This document shows, piece by piece, positions 33,183-42,589 of a stretch of DNA of 64,000 bases (within the stretch, counting starts at the first letter, position 1; every line of letters begins with the position of its first letter). The notes beneath the pieces are model-generated. The model ran no database searches and was not told where the DNA came from. It saw only the letters and a list, made by a program, of their open reading frames with translations. The stretch covers positions 57,418,501 to 57,482,500 of the forward strand of contig CM077593.1 of assembly GCA_039654915.1 (NCBI GenBank). Direction: 5' to 3'. The stretch comes from Aquilaria yunnanensis (Eukaryota > Streptophyta > Magnoliopsida > Malvales > Thymelaeaceae). The translations under genes and the position numbers were made by a program.

Positions 33183-34350
33183 CTCGAAAGAACAACTTCA
33201 TCAAAATCGAAGTCCAATGTTTAATGGAAGCAAGTGTAATAAAAGAGGTCAAGTACCTCGAATGGCTTAGCAATGTTGTCATTGCTATGAAAGAAGGGAG
33301 TGATAAACTCCGAATGTGTATCATCTTCTGAAATGTAAATGATGCCTGTGCTAAGGATTCATACCCTTTGGTTATGCCTGTGCTAAGGATTCATACCCTT
33401 TGCCACCAATAGATCAATTGGTGGACTCCACTGCCAAGTACGGTCTGCTCAGCTTTCTCAATGCCTTTAGTGGATACCACCAAATTTGGATGGATCCCAA
33501 AGATGTGGAGAAAACTGCCTTCATCACTGAAGTCAGGACTTATTGCTATCTTAGAATGCCTGTCGGTCTGAAGAATGCAGGGGCCACGTACCAAAGGCCG
33601 ACGAACAGGGTGTTCGACACCTAAATTGGGACGAATATGGAACTATATGTCGAGGATATGATAGTCAAGAGCAAACTGCCTAGTAGTCATATCTTAGACT
33701 TAAAGAAAATATTCCACCGACTTCGGGAATTCAGAATCCATCTCAACCCGGAGAATTGCGTGTTCGAGGTCAATACGGGCAAGTTCCTTGGATTCATGGT
33801 ATCGAAGAGAGGAATCGACGGAAACCTAGAAAAAGTTAAGGCCCTGCTAGGATTTCAAACTCCCACCACAATCAAGGACGTGCAAAGGCTGATTAGGAGA
33901 ATCATTTGCCTTAGAAGATTCATCTCCAGATATAGGAATCGGTGCCGACCGTTCTTCAAAGTGCTCACAAAGTAGCAAAAAATGAAGGTTCCTTCTGTTC
34001 GGAGGAACATGCTTGGACCGAAGACTGCCAAAAGGCCTGGGATGAGCTCAAAAGCTACCTAACCCGTCTGCCGACATTTCGGCAGTCGAAGGAAAAAGAA
34101 CCTCTCATCCTTTACCTCACCATCAGTGAAAAAGTGGTGAGTTTGGTGCTTGTAAAGGAATAGGGAGGAAGGCAGTGGCCGGTATACTATGTGAGTAAGT
34201 CCCTACATGGTGCTGAAGTTAGGTACCCTCTTCTACAGAAGGCCATTTACGCCCTAGTATTGGCAAGTAGAAGATTGTGACCTTTCTTCCATGGACACCC
34301 TATTATTGTCTGAACTAACCTACCTCTTTGAGATGTCATGAGGAGGGTAG
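33183..34350 (+). pseudogene. Reverse transcriptase and RNase H start of Tat element D
   Basis: Recognisable motifs are EVKYLEWLSNVVIAMKEGSDKL, LSFLNAFSGYHQIWM and the catalytic box altered to YVEDM (aspartate to glutamate, near 33651). FLGFMVSKRGIDGN follows. A 32-base segment is tandemly duplicated at 33342-33405 within the ...NDACAKDSYPL region. There are stops at about 33622, 33973 and 34162. The protein is cut at 34350 by element F and resumes at 39947 with SGRLSKWCIELGEY. Confidence 0.75.
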
Positions 34351-34355
34351 ATAAT

Positions 34356-35341
34356 TGATACGATCAAAGAAGGCACAACCAAGGAAAGCAAGGACCCACT
34401 GAAGGTTTCTAGTGGACCATTGACAAGGAAAAAAGCTAAGGAGCTCTCAAGTGCACTACAAGGCTTTGTTTCAAGTTTCTTCATGGAGAATGGACATGGA
34501 ACTTCACAAGGAGCTGCTGGAACTTTCAAGACACCATATGGAGATGATGGATATGCTTGGTACTCAGTTCTGGAGTGCTTAGAGAAGTCACAAAACAAGG
34601 ACACCAAGGACACCACTCAAAGTGCACCATTTGAGCCACCTTAAGTGTTCTTGATGCATTTTGTGTCCACAAGCTGGATTTTTGAGCTCTAACTTTCCAG
34701 ACCTTCATTACCACATCTAATATGAAGATTCATTCAATTGGAACTCAAAGATTCAAGCTTGGAGCTGAAGATACAAGAGAGAACCTTAAAGTGCCCAAAA
34801 TGCACCCAAAAAGGCTATTTGGGAGTTTTCGGGTTTAATCTTGTATTTATATTTTATTTTCGTTCAGATCCTATTTAGATACATTATTTAGGAAATTATT
34901 TAGGCTATGGAATAGTTTTAAATCGTTTTGGGCAAGTGGAATACGCTGCATTTATTAAACTTGTTCAAACTAGGAATTAGAGTCCTAATTTGACTAGGAT
35001 TTCCTATGTCTTTGTATCTAGGATTCCTAAGGGATTTAGGCTGCGAATTTTGCCTAGCTTTTAACCCTAGTTTAGGCCTATATAAAGGCACATATTCTGG
35101 CTGTAAATATACAGATTAATGCCGAAATAATATTGCTCTTTGGAGAGGTTTTCTCTTTGGTTCTTGGCGGACTGCCTTGGTGCACAAGTATGCTTGTGTT
35201 CTTGGAGTTCTATACTTCTCGTTTCTAATCACAGGTTGGTTAGGGGTGGGGGTTTTAAACCCAGTCTTTTTGATGTCTTGTGGAGCTTGAATCTCATCTT
35301 GGGCGCGTTTCATGGTCTTTATACCATAGGGGTTCGCATCA
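34356..35341 (+). repeat. 5' LTR of element F (986 bp)
   Basis: Starts TGATACGATC and ends TTCGCATCA. A TATATAAAG box is near 35079. Direct comparison with the 3' LTR gives 9 substitutions and no gap over 986 bases. An open frame (34420-34644) corresponds to the C-terminal part of the gag ORF as encoded in the 3' LTR. Confidence 0.9.
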
Positions 35342-35343
35342 GT

Positions 35344-35357
35344 TGGTATCAGAGCCA
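35344..35357 (+). other. Primer-binding site of element F (initiator tRNA-Met)
   Basis: TGGTATCAGAGCCA starts 2 bases after the 5' LTR and is the classic complement of the plant initiator tRNA-Met 3' end. Confidence 0.9.
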
Positions 35358-36253
35358 CAAGTTCCATTGAAGGACATATCTTTGTGTTCTTGTTTCCCTT
35401 CATTTTTCTTTCAATTCTGTCCAGTAATTTCGTGCTTTAAATCTCTGTTTTAATCTGTTTTCTTCTTGTTTCAGGTCTATTCTTTTTATTCCATCCTTGT
35501 TCAAGTCCGAAAATCACAAAAACAACAAAAAAGAAGTCAATCCGTGTTGTCTAGTGTTCTCGGCTTCAATTCGTTTTTTCTTGTTCAGTTCTTATCTTTC
35601 TGTTTCATGTCTAGCCCTATTAATCTCTCTTGTTTTCATTGTTTCCAGCATCCTAGAGTCAAGAAAACACCAAAAAAAGAAGGATCCAAGTTGAGGAAGT
35701 TTCGGTATCAAAAGTTGTTTCAAAATTGTGCAAGTTTCAATAGTTTCTTGTTTTGGCCAAATTGAAAACTGACTTTTTGTCTTTGGCAGCAAGGAGTTTC
35801 AAGGAGAACATTTGGTTAGCATCAAAACAGCAAGCAAAAAAAAAAAAAGGAGGAAAAAAAAAAAGGAAGGAAAAGAAAAGAAAAAGAAAGAGCAAAGAAA
35901 AGAAAAGAAAAGAGCTTGAGAAAAGAAGTTTTCTCAAAGTGTTGAAAGTTGTGCGCCCCAAAACCTATCCCATTGTTTTGAGCCAAAAAGCTTTCTGTGT
36001 GGTTCTTGTGATCATCAATTGCAAGAGCTTCTTAGAGTCTTTTAAAGCTTGTTTAGCCCACCTCTTTTGGAGTCAAAATAGTTCTTCAAAAATTCAAGTT
36101 TTCTTGTGTGCTTTGAGGATAGTTTTCTTAGAACTTTGGAGAACTCTTTGAATAAGCAATATCTCACTAACAAATTGAGTGTTTTGAGTGTTCATATTTT
36201 GAGTGAAACACGTGAGGTGAGTGTTTGTGAGGATCTTTGTTATTTTCAGGAGT
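35358..36253 (+). other. Untranslated leader of element F
   Basis: About 0.9 kb between primer site and the gag ATG, with no supported gene. It holds a purine-only tract (about 35837-35925, A/G runs). Just before the ATG is TTATTTTCAG (36240-36249), which looks like a splice acceptor; leader splicing is possible but unproven. Confidence 0.5.
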
Positions 36254-39244
36254 ATGGAGGGCCAGGAGGATAGGAGGATGAAAGTGAGACACAATGAGGA
36301 GCCTACCATGGGAGAATTTCAAGAAACTCTCAATAGACTTGTGGGGAGGATTGAGGACATTGATTTGAGGTTGCCAACGAGAGGTCCAAGGAGAAAAGAA
36401 CCCGAGGAGGAAGAAAGAGTTTGGCATGACCATGGGTTTCCAATGAGGTGTGAGCCAAGAGAGGATGACAACCTAAATTCCATCAAGCCTACCATTCCAC
36501 CTTTCCAAGGAAGGAGTGATCCCGATGCATATTGGGAGTGGGAACAAAAGATTGAGATGGTGTTTGATTGCCATCGTTACTCCGAGAAAGAGAAGGTTAA
36601 ATTGGCTACCATAAAGTTCACTAATTATGCTCTTGTATGGTGGAATCAGGATGTTACTTCTAGGAGAAGGAATGAGGAGGAGCCCATACACACATGGAGA
36701 GCCCTTAAAGCCTTGATGAGGAGGAGATTTGTGCCTAGCTACTGCACTAAAGATCAACGCCTCAAGCTTCAAAAGCTAGTGCAAGGCCAAAGAAGTGTGG
36801 AGGACTACCATAAAGACTTGGAGAGGACCTTGACCCGAGCCAACATCATGGAGGATGAGGAGACCACCATTGCTAGATTCATTAATGGTCTCAATCTTGA
36901 GATTGCCAACGAAGTGGAGATGGTGCCATATGTCAACATGGAGGATTTGCTTCATCATGCCATTAAGGCCGAGAGGAGCATCAAGAGAGCAAAGGCATCC
37001 AAGATGTGTCAAGGAGGAATTTCCACATGGAGAGGAGCATGTAGCAAAGATGTAAGAGAAGTACCCAAGCCAAACATGGAGATCACAAAACGAGACTTGT
37101 CTCAATCTCAACAAGAAAAGTCAATCATGCTTGTTCCACTTTCACCACAACAAGTCTTGGAGGATCAAAGAAAAATTCAAAGTGAGGTTGAGAGAAAAGA
37201 AAAAGAGGGGAAAGTTGAGGGCAAGAGTGATGAGGGGAAAGTTGAGAGAACAACCGAGAGATTAAGTGAGAAGAGTGAACATGAGGGGAAGAAGAGTGGA
37301 GAGTTCCCGAGAGAAGAAATTGAGTGCGAAGTTGAGAGAAGACAAGAGTGTAATGAACCCAAGCTAAGTGAAGAGAGAAAGACCTACAAAGAAGCCATAC
37401 TTTCATCTAACATAACAAAGTCTTTTTCTAGTGTTGTGTTGTCTTCTTTTCAGGAATTAAGTGGAGATGAGCTACAAGAATCAAGTGAGTTGCTGCCCAT
37501 TAAAGAAGTTGGTGTCCCTAATATTCCAAGTCATGTCCCATGCATTAAAACAACAAAGGAGGTTGAGAAGGAACAAGTTAAGGTAAGCCTAAGTGAGTTC
37601 ATATGCAAAAGTTTGCCTAACATTGTTTCTTATCCTATGTTTCAAGGGGATGAAATTAATGCAACTCCAACCGAAGCCATTAAGTGCAAAGGTGAAAATT
37701 TTGTGGTTCCAAAGGAAGATACTTGGAGACTAAGTCCAACCACTGTAATGTATTTCTTCCTTACAATTAGATATGATGTGGTTTTGCATGAAAATCTCAA
37801 AGAATGTGTGTTTGCTTGCAATGTTATTTTGAAGAATGGTTTTCATGAAACTAGATTAAGAGAAGGAAGTAAGCATGAAACTTTGACAAAATATGGTTTT
37901 AAAGCTTCTAATTCTGTGGTTTTGTCAAATCTTATTTGGAATTGCCTGAGTTTCTCTAAAGAAAAATCTGTTTTGGAGTCCTTTGTTTTTGAATTTGTTT
38001 GTTTTGCATCCGTCTCACATTGTTTTGTTTTGTCTCAAGTTAAATCTACTTCTTTGGAGTTTTGCATGCATAAATTGGTTGTTACCCATGCATTTCATAC
38101 TTCTTTGATTTTCATTCATGTTCAGCCCATTTTTGTGTGTCAATCTTTAATTTCCAGTAAGTATCTTTTTTTCATGACACATGCATTACACAAACTTTTG
38201 AGTCTTGATCTATTTGCTTTATGTCCAAACCTAAAAGTTTTTCTTTTGAGTGAAAATTCTGGTTTTAAATTCAGCCTTTTATGGAGGTATGTTGAATCCT
38301 TTGTTTTGTGTCACATCCCATGCACAAATTTCATGCATTGTTGTGCATATACATGCAAAAATAGGTTTGCTACTGAATTGGTTTCACTTAATCCTATCTA
38401 CTCCAATCTTGTTTCATTTAAAATGCTTAGGATTTTTGTGAAATTCGTGCATCCTTGTTTTGTTATTAGTTTAGGCCACATTGTGTTCAATTCTTGTTTG
38501 CTTGAATGGCCGATGCAAACTATTGTCTTGACATGCATAACTTGTGCTTTTCATAACCATAACACTTGTGTGAGTTTAGGTCCATTTGTTTTGAGTGCAT
38601 ACAGCATCCCTAAGGTAAATTATTCCTACACTTTTACTTGTTGTGAGAATAATGTTTTTGAGATGGCAAAGGCAATGAAAGTGATGCCTAGAGTTAAGAT
38701 GAAAATTGTGCAAACATTCAGATTTTTTGTGCTAATTGTTTCAAGCTTTGTCTTTGATCCAGGAGGTATCATTGCATTTGGATATTGGTTCAGGTTTTGC
38801 TCAAGATTAAAGCTCCATACACAAGCATTCCATGTTATTGGTGCTTATGTGAAAGGTAAGTGCTTATGTGCTGATCATTTCATTGTTATTGATTCAATTC
38901 CCTTTTCTAGTGCAGGTTTTGATTCGAGGATGAATCCTTCTAAGGAGGGGGGAGCTGATATGATCAAAGAAGGCACAACCAAGGAAAGCAAGGACCCACT
39001 GAAGGTTTCTAGTGGACCATTGACAAGGAAAAAAGCTAAGGAGCTCTCAAGTGCACTACAAGGCTTTGTTTCAAGTTTCATCATGGAGAATGGACATGGA
39101 ACTTCACAAGGAGCTGCTGGAACTTTCAAGACACCATATGGAGATGATGGATATGCTTGGTACTCAGTTCTGGAGTGCTTAGAGAAGTCACAAAACAAGG
39201 ACACCAAGGACACCACTCAAAGTGCACCATTTGAGCCACCTTAA
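36254..39244 (+). CDS. Gag-like protein with long C-terminal extension (element F)
   Basis: The preferred start is 36254 (MEGQEDRRMKV), because the region before it looks like leader; the frame also opens at 36221. There are 996 residues. Residues about 75-240 form a retrotransposon gag capsid domain (FQGRSDPDAYWEWEQKIEMVF, then YALVWWNQ, then RRRFVPSYC, then FINGL). No CCHC zinc knuckle is seen. A charged K/E-rich stretch follows (about 280-390). Then come over 400 residues rich in Phe, Cys, His and Ser with no family I recognise, occupying the place where pol would be. The last 90 residues are encoded in the 3' LTR (GPLTRKKAKELSSALQGF). It may supply or poison particles of a helper element. 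The frame is fully open, which is unusual in this window. Confidence 0.75.
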   Translation: MEGQEDRRMKVRHNEEPTMGEFQETLNRLVGRIEDIDLRLPTRGPRRKEPEEEERVWHDHGFPMRCEPREDDNLNSIKPTIPPFQGRSDPDAYWEWEQKIEMVFDCHRYSEKEKVKLATIKFTNYALVWWNQDVTSRRRNEEEPIHTWRALKALMRRRFVPSYCTKDQRLKLQKLVQGQRSVEDYHKDLERTLTRANIMEDEETTIARFINGLNLEIANEVEMVPYVNMEDLLHHAIKAERSIKRAKASKMCQGGISTWRGACSKDVREVPKPNMEITKRDLSQSQQEKSIMLVPLSPQQVLEDQRKIQSEVERKEKEGKVEGKSDEGKVERTTERLSEKSEHEGKKSGEFPREEIECEVERRQECNEPKLSEERKTYKEAILSSNITKSFSSVVLSSFQELSGDELQESSELLPIKEVGVPNIPSHVPCIKTTKEVEKEQVKVSLSEFICKSLPNIVSYPMFQGDEINATPTEAIKCKGENFVVPKEDTWRLSPTTVMYFFLTIRYDVVLHENLKECVFACNVILKNGFHETRLREGSKHETLTKYGFKASNSVVLSNLIWNCLSFSKEKSVLESFVFEFVCFASVSHCFVLSQVKSTSLEFCMHKLVVTHAFHTSLIFIHVQPIFVCQSLISSKYLFFMTHALHKLLSLDLFALCPNLKVFLLSENSGFKFSLLWRYVESFVLCHIPCTNFMHCCAYTCKNRFATELVSLNPIYSNLVSFKMLRIFVKFVHPCFVISLGHIVFNSCLLEWPMQTIVLTCITCAFHNHNTCVSLGPFVLSAYSIPKVNYSYTFTCCENNVFEMAKAMKVMPRVKMKIVQTFRFFVLIVSSFVFDPGGIIAFGYWFRFCSRLKLHTQAFHVIGAYVKGKCLCADHFIVIDSIPFSSAGFDSRMNPSKEGGADMIKEGTTKESKDPLKVSSGPLTRKKAKELSSALQGFVSSFIMENGHGTSQGAAGTFKTPYGDDGYAWYSVLECLEKSQNKDTKDTTQSAPFEPP
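38942..38955 (+). other. Polypurine tract of element F
   Basis: AAGGAGGGGGGAGC directly precedes the 3' LTR start TGATATGATC. The gag frame reads through it. Confidence 0.85.
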
Positions 39245-39941
39245 GTGTTCTTGATGCATTTTGTGTCCACAAGCTGGATTTTTGAGCTCTAACTTTCTAG
39301 ACCTTCATTACCACATCTAATATGAAGATTCATGCCATTGGAACTCAAAGATTCAAGCTTGGAGCTGAAGATACAAGAGAGAACCTTAAAGTGCCCAAAA
39401 TGCACCCAAAAAGGCTATTTGGGAGTTTTCGGGTTTAATCTTGTATTTATATTTTATTTTCGTTCAGATCCTATTTAGATACATTATTTAGGAAATTATT
39501 TAGGCTATGGAATAGTTTTAAATTGTTTTGGGCAAGTGGAATACGCTGCATTTATTAAACTTGTTCAAACTAGGAATTAGAGTCCTAATTTGACTAGGAT
39601 TTCCTATGTCTTTGTATCTAGGATTCCTAAGGGATTTAGGCTGCGAATTTTGCCTAGCTTTTAACCCTAGTTTAGGCCTATATAAAGGCACATATTCTGG
39701 ATGTAAATATACAGATTAATGCCGAAATAATATTGCTCTTTGGAGAGGTTTCCTCTTTGGTTCTTGGCGGACTGCCTTGGTGCACAAGTATGCTTGTGTT
39801 CTTGGAGTTCTATACTTCTCGTTTCTAATCACAGGTTGGTTAGGGGTGGGGGTTTTAAACCCAGTCTTTTTGATGTCTTGTGGAGCTTGAATCTCATCTT
39901 GGGCGCATTTCATGGTCTTTATACCATAGGGGTTCGCATCA
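38956..39941 (+). repeat. 3' LTR of element F (986 bp)
   Basis: Same length as the 5' LTR, ends TTCGCATCA. Carries the last codons of the gag-like ORF, to TAA at 39242-39244. The 9 differences from the 5' LTR (about 0.9%) mark a comparatively young insertion. Confidence 0.9.
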
Positions 39942-39946
39942 ATAAC

Positions 39947-41749
39947 TCGGGAAGATTATCAAAGTGGTGTATTGAGCTCGGTGAATACGACATCGCTTAT
40001 GGGCCAAGAAGGGCAATAAAGGCCCAAGCACTCGTAGGCTTCATCGCCGAAGTGCCAAAAGTAGAGGATACCCTTGGCACCTCGGGAAGGATGAACCTGA
40101 GTAGACACTATTTGCTGATGGAGCCTCTAGTTCTGAACATCAAGGAGCCGGAGTAATCCTCCGCGGTCTCAAAGGTATAAAAGCCATGATGACCACCAAA
40201 TTCGGATTCAACGTCACCAACAACATCGCCGAATATGAAGCTCTCATAATAGGCTTATGCCCGGCAAAAAGAGTTGGTGTGAGAAATCTGAAGGCCCATA
40301 GCGATTCCCAGCTAGTAGTCTGGCAGATGGTAGGGGACTATGGTGCAAAGGACCCAACCTTGGCAAAGTAGCATGACCTTGTCAAAAAGCACATCCAAGA
40401 GTTTGACACGGTACATATAGAAAATGTACCCCACCGAGATAATGCAGAAGTAGACAGTTTGGCCAAATCAAAGAAGTCCACCGAAGTGCTATATGAGCCA
40501 AGCATAGAGATAATGTGCATACCAACCTCGGGCAGAGGATGAAAAGATCCTATCAAGAAATACCTCACAACTTCGGAACTTCCTAAAGATTCTCTTGAAG
40601 CTGCGCAAGTGCAAAAATGCTCGGGAAGATACTTCCTGATTGCGGAAGAATTGTACCGAAAAGGGTACACAAGTCCGTTACAGAAGTGTGTCAACGAAGA
40701 GGATTCCATGAGGGGGCGTGCGGTTCTCACATAGGAACTGACGCTCTGGCTGGAGTACTACTTTGCCAAGGATATTTCTGGCCCACCTTGAGGAAGGATG
40801 TGAGGCAGTTCATTTAGAAATGCGACAAATGTCTAAGGCACGCACCTCCAGAGACTACCCTTACAAATGATAACTTTTGCAAACTACCCCTGCCCCTTGA
40901 CCATATGGGGTATTGACCTTATTGGACCTCTCCCAAGAACTCCAGGAGGAGTGAAGTTCTATGTAGTCGCAGTAGATTATTTCACCAAGTGGATCAAGAT
41001 AGAGCCTTTAGCAGCAATCTCCGTGAAGGACATATAGATGTTTGTCTGGAAGAACATCATATGCAAATTCGGCATACCGAGGGTGATAGTAACTGATAAT
41101 GGTTCCCAGTTTACCGATAAGGGTTTCCAGGAATTCATAGTTAACCTCGGGATAAAGTTGCACTTTGCCCCGGTGGCCCACCCCCAGAGCAATGGACAGG
41201 TTGAAGTGTCTAATAGAACAATAAAGGATGGCCTGAAGAAAAGGCTAAAAGAAGCAAAGGGAAGATGGCCAGGACAGCTTCCAAGTGTCCTATGGAGCTA
41301 ACGAACAATCGCTAGAAAAGCCACGGATGAGATGCTGTTCTCACTCGTCTTCGGCGTAGAGGCTATTATCCTTGTCGTGGTCGTACAACCATCAGTTAGG
41401 ATTCAAGTGTTCAATGAACAAGGGAACAACCTTGGTTTAAGAACCAAGCTGGGCTCATTAACGAACACAGGGAGATGGCCGATCTCAGAAGAAAAGCTTC
41501 TAGCAGAGGGTAGTTGTCGCTACCAACCTGCACATCAAGCAAAAAGGAATCAAGAAGGGGGACCTCTTCCTCCGAAAAGCTGAATTTGAAGCCCGAAGAA
41601 CATCTTACGAAGTACCTCGGGCAAACTGGGCTGGACCTTATTTAGTCCTCGATGAAGTTCGGGCAGGAGTCTACAAACTCGGCAACACCGAAGGCAGAGA
41701 ATTCAAAAATACATGGCACTCAGATTCCTTGAAAAAATTCTATACTTAG
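39947..41749 (+). pseudogene. RNase H domains and integrase of Tat element D
   Basis: Continues element D after insertion F: SGRLSKWCIELGEYDIAYGP, then the second RNase H (TNNIAEYEALIIGL, HSDSQLVV). Integrase follows, with WGIDLIGPLP, VTDNGSQF and NGQVEVSN (catalytic acidic residues kept) and a C-terminal domain ending at TAG 41747-41749. Stops at about 40369, 40540, 41036 and 41299, and frameshifts near 40700 and 41450, make it inactive. Confidence 0.75.
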
Positions 41750-42589
41750 AAATTTTTTCTAAGGAAAAATTGTACAATTCGCACCGAGGGTGACTGGCCG
41801 AACACGATGTAAAAACCAAATGATGTTTTTCCCAAAAATGCCTACGTGCAAGATTATACATTTTTTACTGAAGGCATAATAACCGAACATGTTAGCCTAT
41901 GAAGCAGAAAATGGAACATGTTCGTTTTTGAGGGGGAAAACTAAACATGGTCACTTTTGAAGAAGTATTTATGGAAATAGACAGTTTTTGCCAAAGAATA
42001 TCCATTGAACATGGTTGAAAAAGACACTTAGCTACTTCACAAAAAGTTAAGGTTAACCGAAGATGTGCAACCGAACATAGTCACCTCCGAAGGATGACAA
42101 CCAAAGATGGTCATTTTATAAAGGTACCTAAATAAATTTGCATACTTAGAAAAATTTTCAAGACGAAAGTTGAGCAAAAACTCCAAAGAGGCATAACCGA
42201 AGATGGTTATATCATAAGGTGAATATTTCCTTCAACCGAATAAGATTTTCGAAGGAAAGCTGCTTCCTGAAATGCATAAGTAAGGAACTTAGAAAGAATT
42301 TTCAAGGATGAAATGGTCCGAACGAAGGTATGTCCGAAGGGTTACCTTTTCCGAAAAATGTTAACCGAACGTGGTTGGCAAAAAAAGGGCTTACCTAATT
42401 GTACATGTGTTAAGTTTCACGGAAGATGATCTTTTCCCAAAGGAGGATGACCGAACATGGTCGCAACACTTTTGAGCGGCGAAGATAGTTCAATAAGGAA
42501 CTTAGTCAAAATTTTGAAGAAAGGTTCATTAAAACTTTGTTACCAAGTACAAAGGGAGCAAATTACAAGGAAAAGAAGCAAAAGGAAGC
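41750..42589 (+). repeat. Spacer with covarying hairpins in Tat element D
   Basis: No protein gene. It carries repeated short dyads with a GAACAT-type loop. The clearest are ATAACC-GAAGAT-GGTTAT (42193-42210, six perfect pairs), AACC-GAACGT-GGTT (42363-42376) and GACC-GAACAT-GGTC (42449-42462). Weaker ones lie near 41880-41894, 42001-42014 and 42105-42123. The loop matches the array in element A, while the stem bases differ yet still pair. Confidence 0.65.

Larger units (their letters stand above)
34356..39941 (+). mobile_element. Gag-only LTR retrotransposon F (TR-GAG/LARD-like)
   Basis: Two 986-bp LTRs flank an internal region with initiator-Met primer site, long leader, one gag ORF and polypurine tract. 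There is no protease, RT or integrase. Flanks ATAAT (34351-34355) and ATAAC (39942-39946) form a 5-bp target duplication with one change. Removing F restores the Tat D frame. Mobilisation must use enzymes of another element. The layout fits the plant TR-GAG class (terminal-repeat elements with a gag domain), although it is longer than typical members. Confidence 0.85.
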
